A stretch of 34,273 nt of DNA from Candidatus Scybalocola faecigallinarum (GCA_018711005.1 DVIT01000024.1:1-34273), one strand, 5' to 3'; counted from the first letter of the stretch, positions 1 through 8,154 are shown. Translations and numbers: made by a program. The notes: a model not told the origin generated them from the sequence alone.

Positions 1-159
1 TACATTCAAAAGGCGCTGCGAGCATAAGAAATTAGGCTGAATGGCACCGGAAAATAAACTTGTTATCCACCCAAAGGCATAGATAATCCATAATAAAGCG
101 CCGGATGTGCCACCCCATGAGATACGCATCCAACGCTTTTGAATGATAATATGGGGCCA

Positions 160-519
160 TCACCACAGAAATGCCGTAAACTTCACGCCATTTTCCGTAT
201 TCACCATGTTGTGGATGATTTCGTGGTGGTCCAGAATGGTTTTGGTGATATACAGCCCCAGGCCACTGCCGCCGCTGTTCCGGTTCCGGGATTTGTCCGC
301 CCGGTAGAAAGGAGTGAAGATGCGCTCCAAATCTTCCTCGGCAATGTGGACGCCGGTATTCTCCACGGAAAACACCTCGTCCTTTTTGGTGACGGTAATC
401 ACCGCGCCTACCGGCGAATAGGCCACGGCGTTTCCAATCACATTGGTGAACACCTTTTCCTTGAGCCAATGATTTTCCCGGCTTGATAATACTGACAATC
501 TAACATTACAAATCGACAT
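160..519 (-). pseudogene. C-terminal fragment of a sensor histidine kinase (ATPase domain only)
   Basis: The reading frame contains only the end of a histidine kinase catalytic domain: an N-box-like segment (NVIGNAVAYSPVG), a G1-like segment (SVENTGVHI) and the glycine-rich GGSGLGLYITK box. It ends in FTAFLW, matching the end of the complete kinase at 1640-3001 almost position by position, including the shared NRNSGGSGLGLYITK stretch. The membrane, HAMP and phospho-accepting histidine parts (about 340 residues) are absent, and the first 12 or so residues do not fit the family. This reads as the 3' remnant of a paralogous kinase gene, probably inactive. Bases 1-159 beyond it hold only a short open tail in another frame, with no recognisable product. 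Confidence 0.75.
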
Positions 520-545
520 GGAATCATACTTTTATTTTTTCATAG

Positions 546-1019
546 TTATTTTAATATAGCTTTATATCCATTGGTCTTATCACCGGTGATCGTAATAAAA
601 TAGGATTCTCCAAAGTTGGCATCCCATGAGATAGGCTCCATATATTTTGTAATATCATCCGGATAGATATTTTCATAATTGGGCGTTACATATTCGGTTA
701 TGATTCGGAACTGCATGGACAGCTCGAAAATATCGGAAAGCGTATTGAGTTCCTCTTTATTCCATACCACAATGTTATCAGAATCATGCTTGATTAAAGA
801 TCCGTCCGCATTTGATATGCCTCCGCTGTATTCGTGACTGTCTGCGCGATAATCATAAACCAGTAATCCAATATCTTCTTCTGTATCTAATTGTATATGC
901 AGGGCTATTTCATCAGCAGCAGGCACATATTCGTCTGGAACCGTTCGATAATAAACGATGAAAACCAATACCAGCACAACCGCTATTGCAAGGATACTCC
1001 CGATGATCTTTTTCTTCAT
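546..1019 (-). CDS. Small N-terminally anchored membrane protein, unknown function
   Basis: The 157-residue product begins MKKK, then has one hydrophobic helix (about residues 5-23, GSILAIAVVLVLVFIVYY), then a polar domain rich in Asp, Glu and Tyr. It is therefore expected to be anchored in the membrane with the C-terminal domain outside the cell. There is no lipobox and no motif I recognise. An SD (CAGGAG) lies 10 bases before the ATG. It starts 24 bases after the end of the XRE regulator gene at 1044-1553, so the two are probably co-transcribed and may work as a pair. The product family is not identified. Confidence 0.6.
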   Translation of the reverse strand: MKKKIIGSILAIAVVLVLVFIVYYRTVPDEYVPAADEIALHIQLDTEEDIGLLVYDYRADSHEYSGGISNADGSLIKHDSDNIVVWNKEELNTLSDIFELSMQFRIITEYVTPNYENIYPDDITKYMEPISWDANFGESYFITITGDKTNGYKAILK

Positions 1020-1043
1020 TTTAGGAACACTCCTGTTTACAAT

Positions 1044-1553
1044 TCATTCTTTCTTAAATGTCAAGACAATCCCAACGATTGCCGCAATAAAGAGAATCGG
1101 CGCTACTCGGACAAACAGCCATTCAAATGAATGAAAAGCCACTCCGAGAACAGCAGTCTCAGGATCACTATAATCCCACCCCAAATAAGGACTATTTACG
1201 ATTCCCAAGGCCGCAAAACCTATGGCTATCATCGCGCACAGTGAAATAAGCAGCCAACGGATGATTTTCCTTCTCGTGGTTTTCCTTTGCGCTAGTTGTA
1301 AATTTATGATCTCCAGTTTTTCAGAAATAGCTTTTAAGCGATCAACCTCTGTTTCAACAACTGTCTCTCCCAACAACGTGCTTACGGGGATTTCAAGCGC
1401 TTCCGACAGGGAGATCAACATATCCGAATCCGGAACCGACAATCCTTGCTCCCATTTAGAAACGGTTTGCCGCACGACATTCAGTTTAACGGCAAGCTCC
1501 TGCTGCGAAAGTCCTTTTGATTTTCTGATTGCCTTAATATTCTCCGACAACAT
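1044..1553 (-). CDS. XRE-family transcriptional regulator with two C-terminal membrane helices
   Basis: The N-terminal 60 or so residues form a Cro/CI-type helix-turn-helix (IKAIRKSKGLSQQELAVKL, then VSKWEQGLSVPD). A short coiled linker (EKLEIINLQLAQRK) follows, then two hydrophobic segments (IIRWLLISLCAMIAIGFAAL and VRVAPILFIAAIVGIVLTF). It is probably a membrane-tethered DNA-binding protein. A GTG at 1565 is in frame, but it abuts the GGAG element with no spacing. The ATG at 1553 lies 11 bases from GGAG, so I place the start there (169 residues). A palindrome lies over the -35 box of its promoter (1591-1625), which suggests autoregulation. The small membrane protein gene follows directly. 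Confidence 0.8.
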   Translation of the reverse strand: MLSENIKAIRKSKGLSQQELAVKLNVVRQTVSKWEQGLSVPDSDMLISLSEALEIPVSTLLGETVVETEVDRLKAISEKLEIINLQLAQRKTTRRKIIRWLLISLCAMIAIGFAALGIVNSPYLGWDYSDPETAVLGVAFHSFEWLFVRVAPILFIAAIVGIVLTFKKE

Positions 1554-1590
1554 TAAGAAACTCACTCCTTCACCTTAAGTTCTTACTGCT

Positions 1591-1625
1591 ATTGTAGGTC
1601 AAACCGCCCGTTGCCACAAGCAACG
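1591..1625 (-). promoter_or_regulatory. Promoter with palindromic operator for the XRE regulator
   Basis: On the minus strand there is a -35 TTGTGG (1614-1619), a 17-base spacer and a -10 TACAAT (1591-1596). A perfect inverted repeat CGTTGC-cacaa-GCAACG (1609-1625) covers the -35 box. The position is what is expected for an autorepressor site; binding is inferred. Confidence 0.55.
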
Positions 1626-1639
1626 CACATTAACATTCA

Positions 1640-3001
1640 CTACAAAAATGCCGTAAACCTTACGCTAGCTTCCGTATTTTCCATGCAGCAATCAATCCCA
1701 TGATGTTCTAAGATCATTTTGGTAATATACAGCCCCAGACCGCTGCCGCCGCTGTTCCGGTTTCGGGATTTATCCGGCCGGTAGAAGGGTTCAAAGATCT
1801 GCTTCAGATCCTCCTCCGGCAGGTGAACACCGCTGTTCTCTACAGAAAATTGCCTGTTCTTTAATGAAACAGCTACCCTTGCGCCTGCCGGGGAATAGAT
1901 CACTGCATTGCTCAATACATTATCCATCGCCATCTCCAGCAGACGCCCATCCCCATGGTAATGAACTTCCGGCTGGATGTCCATAGTAAGATCCATTCCC
2001 TTATCTTCAATCCTTCCCATAATTTTCCGGCATGCCCGCTCTGCCATCGGACTCAGGTCCAGATCTGAGCAGGAAAGCTGAAAATCACTGCCGCCCATCC
2101 GGGCCGCCATAAGGATCTCCTTCACGATTTTCCCCATATCATCGGTGATTTTCAGGCAATGGCGCAGATAAGCATCCCGGTCTTTATACTCTCCTACCTG
2201 ATAGAGCATCCCCTCCAGTTCCCCTTTGAGGATGGCAATCGGTGTTTTTAATTCGTGGGAAACGGCAGTAAAAAAATCAATTCTCTGTTTTTCCTGTTCC
2301 CGCTCCCGTTCAATATCCTGCTGCAGCTGTTCATTGGCGGCCTGCAGACACTCCATTGCGCTGCTTAACCGCTGGGCCATTTCATTCAGGCTGGCGGCCA
2401 GTACACCGATCTCGTCTTTTCGGTTGACTTCACACTTCCATGTCATGTCCAGGGTAGTCATCCGCTTTGCCACATTGCTGATACTGACCAGCGGCCTGGA
2501 GTAGTACCGGGAGCAGACCACCGCCCCAATGACGGAGATCAACACAATCACAACGGCGATAAAGGGGATCAGCTTCAGGAGCAGATCATAAGACTGTGAC
2601 ACCGCAACCAGTGACGCATTGGAAAAAAGCTGATAGGTCTGCCCGCTCTGCTGGAAGGATGCCGAGCAGCTCATGGACGGCGCCGAAAGATCCAGATTTT
2701 CCATATTGGCATAATTCACGGAAAACACACTGATCCCATTCTCATCGACAATATCCACCGAAGCATTATTGCTCATAGAAAATTCCATGAGACTTTGTAA
2801 GCTGGCTTCCCATCCGTTTCTTTCCAGTTCTTCCACCAGATCATAGAAATCGGAAGTCACCTGTCCCTCCAGTTGGGAATGATAATTTCTTGGGAGGAAG
2901 ACCATGACCATTCCATAGATGATCACACAGCAGACCACCAGCAGCGCCAGCATACTGATAAAAGTTTTGGCCTGAATACTTTCACTGATTTTCTTTCTCA
3001 A
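1640..3001 (-). CDS. Two-component sensor histidine kinase (HAMP, HisKA, HATPase)
   Basis: The 453-residue kinase is complete. It has a first membrane helix at about 13-36, an extracellular sensor of about 100 residues, a second helix at about 143-163 and a HAMP linker at about 165-217. A charged coiled segment (QQDIEREREQEKQR) leads to the H-box AVSHELKTPIAILKG with phospho-accepting His249. The N-box (DNVLSNAVIYSP, about 365) and the glycine-rich box (GGSGLGLYITK, about 420) follow. The start is a TTG at 3001, 20 bases inside the response regulator gene, so translation is probably coupled. The ligand cannot be told from sequence. No ABC transporter or other obvious target gene is adjacent. 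Its C-terminus closely matches the kinase remnant at 160-519. Confidence 0.93.
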   Translation of the reverse strand: MRKKISESIQAKTFISMLALLVVCCVIIYGMVMVFLPRNYHSQLEGQVTSDFYDLVEELERNGWEASLQSLMEFSMSNNASVDIVDENGISVFSVNYANMENLDLSAPSMSCSASFQQSGQTYQLFSNASLVAVSQSYDLLLKLIPFIAVVIVLISVIGAVVCSRYYSRPLVSISNVAKRMTTLDMTWKCEVNRKDEIGVLAASLNEMAQRLSSAMECLQAANEQLQQDIEREREQEKQRIDFFTAVSHELKTPIAILKGELEGMLYQVGEYKDRDAYLRHCLKITDDMGKIVKEILMAARMGGSDFQLSCSDLDLSPMAERACRKIMGRIEDKGMDLTMDIQPEVHYHGDGRLLEMAMDNVLSNAVIYSPAGARVAVSLKNRQFSVENSGVHLPEEDLKQIFEPFYRPDKSRNRNSGGSGLGLYITKMILEHHGIDCCMENTEASVRFTAFL

Positions 3002-3659
3002 TCTTATATCCCACCCCTCTGATCGTTTCGATATAATTCACACCCAGCTTCTTCCGGATGTTCTTGATATGGGTATTGGCGATCTTCTCATCGCCCACAT
3101 AATCATATCCCCAGATGCTGTTTAAAAGTTGTTCCCGGGTCACCACCCGGTCTGTATTTTCGAGAAGGAACTTTAAGATCTCAAATTCTATGGTGGTCAG
3201 CGATACACTCTTTCCGCCCACAGATACGGAAAAGCTGTCCGCATCCAAAGTCATCTCTTTATATCGGATCACATGCCTGTTCGGCGTAAAACTCTGCTCT
3301 GTCCGGCGCAGGACCGCTTCGATATGCTTTACCACCACCGGCATGGAAAAAGGCTTTGTAATATAGTCATCCGCCATGGCGTCAAACCCCTTCATCTGGC
3401 TGGCATCGTCATCCAGCGCCGTCAGCATGATAATGGGTACACGGCTCTCCTTGCGGATCATCTCGCAGACAGTAAATCCGCTGATCTTTGGGAGCATCAG
3501 GTCCAGAAGTACAAGATCTGGCTGCTGCTCACGAAACAGCTCGATGCCCTCCAGACCATCCTCCGCTAAAATAACATTATATCCTTCATTTTCCAAAAAT
3601 GCCTTGATCACTCTTTGGATAGCTCCTTCATCCTCTATGACTAAAATCAGTTTTGACAT
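2982..3659 (-). CDS. OmpR/PhoB-family response regulator
   Basis: The 225-residue protein has a receiver domain at 1-115 with the acidic pocket ED (10-11), phospho-acceptor Asp53 (LLDLMLPK), the conserved Thr (MLTA) and Lys (ITKPF). A winged-helix DNA-binding domain follows (LTTIEFEILKFLLEN, then TREQLLNSIWG, HIKNIRKKLG and IRGVGYKIE). An upstream in-frame TTG at 3674 is possible, but the GGAGG lies between that TTG and the ATG at 3659 and is 8 bases from the ATG, so the ATG is the start. The gene overlaps its partner kinase by 20 bases. Direct repeats with an 11-base period just upstream (3695-3713) suggest self-regulation. Confidence 0.94.
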   Translation of the reverse strand: MSKLILVIEDEGAIQRVIKAFLENEGYNVILAEDGLEGIELFREQQPDLVLLDLMLPKISGFTVCEMIRKESRVPIIMLTALDDDASQMKGFDAMADDYITKPFSMPVVVKHIEAVLRRTEQSFTPNRHVIRYKEMTLDADSFSVSVGGKSVSLTTIEFEILKFLLENTDRVVTREQLLNSIWGYDYVGDEKIANTHIKNIRKKLGVNYIETIRGVGYKIEKENQ

Positions 3660-3694
3660 TTCTTGCACCTCCAACAGTAGTGTATCACAGGAAT

Positions 3695-3713
3695 GTGGAG
3701 TTCAGGTGGAGTT
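3695..3713 (-). promoter_or_regulatory. Direct-repeat operator candidate upstream of the response regulator
   Basis: GTGGAGTT (plus-strand reading) occurs at 3695-3702 and again at 3706-3713, an 11-base period. OmpR-family regulators commonly bind direct repeats spaced by about one helical turn. The repeats lie 36-54 bases upstream of the regulator start codon. No clear -35/-10 pair is visible here. Confidence 0.45.
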
Positions 3714-3733
3714 GGGATACTTTTTTCAGTTAG

Positions 3734-3874
3734 TCACAAACTTTCCTGTTCTCGAAAAAAGATTCCCACATCTTTTCTCAATTCTCCAAACATCGCTTTC
3801 CGCCGATATTTTGGAATAAACACAATATGGTACGTGCAATTATACCGACTATGTGCTAAACTATTATCATCCAT
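3734..3874 (-). pseudogene. IS200-type transposase (TnpA), N-terminal fragment
   Basis: Read from the ATG at 3874, 46 codons give MDDNSLAHSRYNCTYHIV, then FIPKYRRKAMFGELRKDVG and a TGA at 3734. This is the characteristic N-terminus of IS200/IS605-family Y1 transposases (NCTYHIVFIPKYRRK). The rest of the enzyme, including the HUH motif and catalytic tyrosine (full length is usually about 130-155 residues), is absent. The fragment is not functional. Confidence 0.88.
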
Positions 3875-4000
3875 ATGGATATACCTCCGTTGTCTTTAGA
3901 GTGGTTTGCTGGAACTACTCCATTATACAACGGGGGTAATTTTTTTGTACTTTGTTCACCGTCACCTGCATCTGTTATTCCCCCAGCTCTGCTGGGGGAT
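3734..4000 (-). mobile_element. Left-end remnant of an IS200-like insertion sequence
   Basis: A perfect hairpin CCCCCAGC-tct-GCTGGGGG (3980-3998) lies about 105 bases upstream of the transposase start. This is the position and shape of the subterminal left-end hairpin of IS200 elements. With the truncated tnpA it marks the left part of a single-strand transposing element. The right end is missing: sequence beyond 3734 leads directly into the response regulator leader. Confidence 0.75.
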
Positions 4001-4113
4001 TGATACTGTTTCATTCATACCTGAGCAAACATTTCATGGCAGATTTTCTCCTTTAAATAAGAACATTCAGCAATGTGGAATATCTAACTAAGATTTACAA
4101 AATTTTCTGTTCT

Positions 4114-4154
4114 AACAAGAAAAAGGACCAGACAGGTTCCACCCTATCTGATCC
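4114..4154 (-). terminator. Intrinsic terminator, minus strand
   Basis: On the minus strand GGATCAGATAGG pairs with CCTGTCTGGTCC (two G-U pairs) around a GTGGAA loop, followed by TTTTTCTTGTT. It may end transcription from the antitoxin/toxin unit. Bases 4155-4313, between it and the broken toxin gene, hold nothing I can identify. Confidence 0.65.
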
Positions 4155-4313
4155 TTATGGCAGTTCTGATTTTAAAGCGCATTATTCTGCGCCGCCGGAA
4201 CAACTGTACACCTTCCTTTCCTTTGAGACTTTAGCCTGTATGCCGTTCGGATTCCCTTACTGTTGGATGGACAAAATCAGTGAAAACCCAGCATTTATGC
4301 GGCCTTCAAGGCT

Positions 4314-4517
4314 TTATCCTATTATAACGCATCCGTCAATTCTTCTGCTCCAAAATCCAGATAAGTTCCCGACCAAAGGTTCCGGTTTACCAATCCCACT
4401 ATTTCCATTTCTGGAAATATCATCCAGCAGACGATTAATCTTCTTTAAGGTTTTACGATCTTCTGTCTGCCAATACACATAGTCCTGACATCCATTATCA
4501 GTAAACACTTTATTCAT
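4314..4517 (-). pseudogene. yoeB: YoeB-family toxin, C-terminus lost
   Basis: The product aligns well with YoeB ribosome-dependent mRNA endonucleases: DYVYWQTEDRKTLKKINRLL, then GIGKPEPLVGNLSGFWSRRI. The conserved Glu of KPEPL and Arg of SRRI are present. After RRI the frame runs into DGCVIIG and a stop, about 17 residues short of the usual end. The HRLVY segment and the C-terminal His-Tyr pair needed for catalysis are missing, and no other frame restores them. The ATG at 4517 overlaps the antitoxin stop by 8 bases (ATGAATAA), the usual arrangement. The toxin is probably inactive. Confidence 0.82.
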
Positions 4518-4776
4518 AGGAATATTCCTCATCCAGATTATGGGCCGAAAAATTCCCCTGTTCCAGCTGTTTTTTGGATTCCATCAGCCAATCATAATTT
4601 GCTTTATTTCCAACAAGATGCAGATTTTCCATCATATTATTATAGGCTTCTTCAGATATAATTACGACATTTTTATTGTTCTTTCTCGTAACAATCATAG
4701 TTTCATAATCATCGGTAACCTTATCCATACAACTTTTCATATTATCTCTAAGCATCATATAATTTACTGCTAACAT
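4510..4776 (-). CDS. yefM: YefM/Phd-family antitoxin
   Basis: The 88-residue protein begins MLAVNYMMLRDNMKSCMDKV, continues with VTRKNNKNVVIISEEAYNNM and ends in an acidic tail. This is the typical YefM/Phd form, with a DNA-binding N-terminal half and a toxin-wrapping C-terminus. Longer in-frame starts exist upstream, but GGAAGGTG lies 6 bases before the ATG at 4776. It appears intact although the paired YoeB is broken. Family antitoxins repress their own promoter and neutralise the toxin. Here only a repressor or orphan antitoxin role remains plausible. Confidence 0.88.
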   Translation of the reverse strand: MLAVNYMMLRDNMKSCMDKVTDDYETMIVTRKNNKNVVIISEEAYNNMMENLHLVGNKANYDWLMESKKQLEQGNFSAHNLDEEYSYE

Positions 4777-4798
4777 AATATACACCTTCCAAAACAAC

Positions 4799-5122
4799 TC
4801 ATCCAATATCAAACAACTCGTCAAAGCTGATTTTTATATTAGGAAAATGGATGATACGCAGTTCTTCTTTATTGTCATCCGTGATGGTTTTAAACAGACC
4901 GTACTGAGGTTCCTCATTTTCGTCGTAGTCAAGTGTATAGATTTCTACCTGACGTTTCTGCCAATCTACGATCCAATATTCATCAACTTCCATTTTCCGA
5001 TAAATGTCCATCTTCTCTCCACGGTCATATTTTTCTGTTGACCTTGATACCACTTCCATGACAAAACGCGGACCATCGAAAAATGAATTGCCCTTTGAGC
5101 TGCTGATATACCATAGATACAA
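4799..5122 (-). pseudogene. Uma2-family (DUF820) putative endonuclease, N-terminally truncated
   Basis: The 107-residue frame matches the C-terminal half of Uma2/DUF820 proteins, which have a PD-(D/E)XK nuclease-like fold: DGPRFVMEVVSRSTEKYDRG, then MDIYRKMEVDEYWIVDWQKR. Family members are usually about 180-200 residues. Here the first 80 or so are absent. The only start available is a TTG at 5122, and an in-frame TGA lies inside a perfect 16-bp palindrome (5124-5139) immediately upstream. The gene is probably non-functional. It lies just upstream of the antitoxin gene, on the same strand. Confidence 0.72.
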
Positions 5123-5200
5123 AGGATGTGATCACATCCGAATGCTCAATGTAAGCACCTGACCGACCTATTAATATGGGATAGATCATTTTTTACACCC

Positions 5201-5248
5201 TAAAAGAAAAAGCCCTGGAGCTATGAATTTCTCATAACTCCAAGGCTT
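5201..5248 (-). terminator. Intrinsic terminator downstream of ppdK
   Basis: On the minus strand an AAGCC(T)TGGAG-type arm pairs with CTCCAGGGCTT around an AT-rich centre, followed by TTTTTCTTTTA. It lies about 80 bases after the ppdK stop. A second inverted repeat, ATAACGTTT/AAACGTTAT (5278-5286 and 5304-5312), lies between the stop and the terminator. Confidence 0.8.
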
Positions 5249-5330
5249 ATCTTATACTTTTATTTCAGTCCTTGCGGATAACGTTTTTGCCCCAAAACAG
5301 GATAAACGTTATTGCCCTGCGACATATAAA

Positions 5331-7967
5331 TTACTTGCCCTCCCTACTGTTAATAGCTGCCTGAGCAGCAGCAAGTCTTGCGATAGGCACACGGAACGGT
5401 GAGCAGGATACATAATCCAGACCGATCTTGTTGCAGAACTCTACGGAGCTTGGGTCACCACCGTGCTCGCCGCAGATACCTACATGAAGGCTTGGGTTCA
5501 CCGGTTTGCCTAAGTCGATTGCCATCTTCATCAGTTTGCCAACGCCAACCTGGTCAAGTTTAGCAAACGGATCGTTTTCAAAGATCTTAGCATCATAGTA
5601 TGCATTTAAGAACTTACCAGCATCGTCACGGGAGAAGCCGTATGTCATCTGTGTAAGGTCGTTTGTACCGAAGCAGAAGAAATCAGCTTCTTTAGCGATC
5701 TCATCAGCTGTAAGAGCAGCTCTTGGGATCTCGATCATTGTACCTACTTCATACTTAAGATCAACGCCAGCAGCAGCGATCTCAGCATCAGCTGTTTCAA
5801 CAACAAAGTTCTTTACATATTTTAACTCTTTGATGTCGCCAACTAATGGGATCATGATCTCAGGTTTAACGCTCCATTCCGGATGAGCCTTCTGAACATT
5901 AATAGCCGCACGGATAACAGCCTTTGTCTGCATCTTAGCGATTTCAGGATAAGTAACAGCCAGACGGCAGCCACGATGACCCATCATCGGGTTGAACTCA
6001 TGGAGAGAATCAATGATAGCTTTGATCTGCTCAACAGTCTTGCCCTGAGCTTCTGCAAGCTTCTTAATATCTTCTTCTTCAGTAGGAACGAACTCATGGA
6101 GAGGCGGATCCAGGAAACGGATAGTTACCGGGTTGCCCTCAAGAGCTTCGTAAAGAGCTTCAAAGTCACCCTGCTGATACGGAAGGATCTTTTCAAGAGC
6201 TACTTCTCTTTCTTCTTCTGTTTCAGCACAGATCATTTCACGGAAAGCATCGATTCTGCCTTCACCGAAGAACATATGCTCTGTACGGCAAAGACCAATA
6301 CCTTCTGCACCCAGTTCACGGGCTTTCTTAGCATCTTCAGGAGTATCGGCATTTGTACGAACCTTCATCGTTCTGTACTTGTCAGCCCATGCCATGATGC
6401 GTCCAAATTCGCCGGCGATTGTAGCATCTACAGTTGGGATGATACCATCATAGATGTTACCTGTTGTACCATCGATGGAGATGTAGTCTCCTTCATGGAA
6501 CTCTTTGCCGCCAAGTGTAAATTTCTTATTAGCTTCATCCATAACGATGTCGCCGCAGCCGGATACGCAGCACTCACCCATACCACGGGCAACAACGGCT
6601 GCATGGCTTGTCATACCACCGCGAACGGTAAGGATACCCTGAGCAGACTTCATACCTGTGATGTCTTCAGGAGATGTTTCAAGACGAACAAGAACAACTT
6701 TTTCGCCTCTTTCAGCCCATTCTACAGCGTCATCAGCTGTAAATACGACTTTACCGCAGGCAGCACCAGGAGAAGCGCCAAGGCCTTTGCCCATAGGTGT
6801 AGCAGCCTTTAATGCAGCAGCGTCGAACTGAGGATGAAGAAGTGTATCAAGGTTACGAGGATCGATCATAGCAACTGCTTCTTCTTCGGTTCTCATACCT
6901 TCATCAACAAGGTCGCAGGCAATCTTAAGAGCAGCCTGAGCTGTTCTCTTACCATTACGTGTCTGGAGCATGTACAGCTTCTTGTTTTCAACTGTGAATT
7001 CCATATCCTGCATATCTCTGTAGTGGTTTTCAAGAGTCTTGCAAACTTCTACGAACTGAGCAAATGCTTCCGGGAATTCTTCTTCCATCTTTGCGATCGG
7101 CATCGGAGTACGAACACCGGCAACAACGTCTTCACCCTGAGCATTGATCAGGAACTCACCCATGAGTTTCTTCTCGCCGGTAGCCGGGTCACGGGTAAAT
7201 GCAACACCAGTACCGCAGTCATCACCCATGTTACCAAATGCCATGCTCTGTACGTTTACAGCAGTACCCCAGGAATATGGGATATCGTTGTCACGACGGT
7301 ATACGTTTGCACGTGGGTTATCCCAGGAACGGAATACGGCTTTAACAGCGCCCATAAGCTGTTCCTTTGGATCATCCGGGAAGTCTGCACCAATCTTCTC
7401 TTTATATTCAGCCTTAAACTGATAAGCTAATTCCTTTAAGTCGTCAGCTGTCAGGTCAACGTCAAATGTAACGCCCTTTTTAGCCTTCATCTCGTCGATA
7501 AGTTCTTCAAAATATTTCTTACCAACTTCCATAACTACGTCAGAATACATCTGGATGAATCTTCTGTAGCAGTCCCATGCCCAACGAGGATTTCCGGATT
7601 TCTCAGCGATAACATTAACAACTGTTTCATTTAAGCCAAGGTTCAGGATAGTGTCCATCATACCAGGCATGGAAGCTCTTGCACCGGAACGAACGGAAAC
7701 AAGGAGAGGATTCTCGCTGTCACCAAATTTCTTTCCTGTGATTTCTTCCATCTTACCGATGTATTCGTTGATCTGTGCACGGATCTCGTCGTTGATCTCA
7801 CGACCGTCCTCATAGTACTGTGTACAAGCCTCTGTTGTGATTGTAAATCCCTGTGGTACAGGAAGACCAAGGCCTGTCATTTCAGCAAGGTTTGCACCTT
7901 TGCCGCCAAGGAGTTCACGCATGGATGCGTTACCTTCGCTAAACAAATAAACCCATTTCTTAGCCAT
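5331..7967 (-). CDS. ppdK: Pyruvate, phosphate dikinase
   Basis: The enzyme interconverts pyruvate, ATP and phosphate with PEP, AMP and pyrophosphate. In anaerobes it links glycolysis and gluconeogenesis using pyrophosphate. The 878 residues match the usual length of about 875. The N-terminal ATP-grasp domain begins KWVYLFSEG, then LLGGKGANLAEMTGLGLPVP. The swivelling phosphohistidine domain has GGMTSHAAVVARGMGE near residue 450. The C-terminal PEP/pyruvate barrel has GLCRTEHMFF, GTNDLTQMTYGFSRDD and the catalytic-cysteine segment GICGEHGGDPSS. AGGAGG precedes the ATG, and a strong promoter lies at 8125-8154. The gene is transcribed alone between its own promoter and terminator. Confidence 0.98.
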   Translation of the reverse strand: MAKKWVYLFSEGNASMRELLGGKGANLAEMTGLGLPVPQGFTITTEACTQYYEDGREINDEIRAQINEYIGKMEEITGKKFGDSENPLLVSVRSGARASMPGMMDTILNLGLNETVVNVIAEKSGNPRWAWDCYRRFIQMYSDVVMEVGKKYFEELIDEMKAKKGVTFDVDLTADDLKELAYQFKAEYKEKIGADFPDDPKEQLMGAVKAVFRSWDNPRANVYRRDNDIPYSWGTAVNVQSMAFGNMGDDCGTGVAFTRDPATGEKKLMGEFLINAQGEDVVAGVRTPMPIAKMEEEFPEAFAQFVEVCKTLENHYRDMQDMEFTVENKKLYMLQTRNGKRTAQAALKIACDLVDEGMRTEEEAVAMIDPRNLDTLLHPQFDAAALKAATPMGKGLGASPGAACGKVVFTADDAVEWAERGEKVVLVRLETSPEDITGMKSAQGILTVRGGMTSHAAVVARGMGECCVSGCGDIVMDEANKKFTLGGKEFHEGDYISIDGTTGNIYDGIIPTVDATIAGEFGRIMAWADKYRTMKVRTNADTPEDAKKARELGAEGIGLCRTEHMFFGEGRIDAFREMICAETEEEREVALEKILPYQQGDFEALYEALEGNPVTIRFLDPPLHEFVPTEEEDIKKLAEAQGKTVEQIKAIIDSLHEFNPMMGHRGCRLAVTYPEIAKMQTKAVIRAAINVQKAHPEWSVKPEIMIPLVGDIKELKYVKNFVVETADAEIAAAGVDLKYEVGTMIEIPRAALTADEIAKEADFFCFGTNDLTQMTYGFSRDDAGKFLNAYYDAKIFENDPFAKLDQVGVGKLMKMAIDLGKPVNPSLHVGICGEHGGDPSSVEFCNKIGLDYVSCSPFRVPIARLAAAQAAINSREGK

Positions 7968-8124
7968 TTGTTTTATTCCTCCTAAAATGTATTTTATTTG
8001 TTAATATATGGCCGCCCATTTAGGGGGCCTGCCCATATGTAAAACAGACAGACATGACCATATAAAATACCAAGATGAATATAGGCAATCAGCTTCTTTA
8101 TTGTCCGCTCACTGCTTCGTGAAC

Positions 8125-8154
8125 ATTATAACACAATTAAGGGGGGTTTTTCAA
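8125..8154 (-). promoter_or_regulatory. Promoter of ppdK (sigma-A type, extended -10)
   Basis: The minus strand has -35 TTGAAA (8149-8154), an 18-base spacer and -10 TATAAT (8125-8130) with an upstream TG. The leader to the start codon is about 150 bases, in which I see no riboswitch. Confidence 0.72.

Noticed and set aside
32-469. 145-codon minus-strand frame overlapping the kinase fragment
   Set aside because: It overlaps the histidine kinase motifs in another frame and has an Arg/Gly/His-rich shadow composition. Its last 30 residues (32-120) could belong to something else, but no evidence supports this.
5883-7430. Long plus-strand open frames inside ppdK (309 and 198 codons)
   Set aside because: They are antisense to a gene with strong family motifs along its full length. 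Their translations look like shadow frames and lack a good SD or known motifs.
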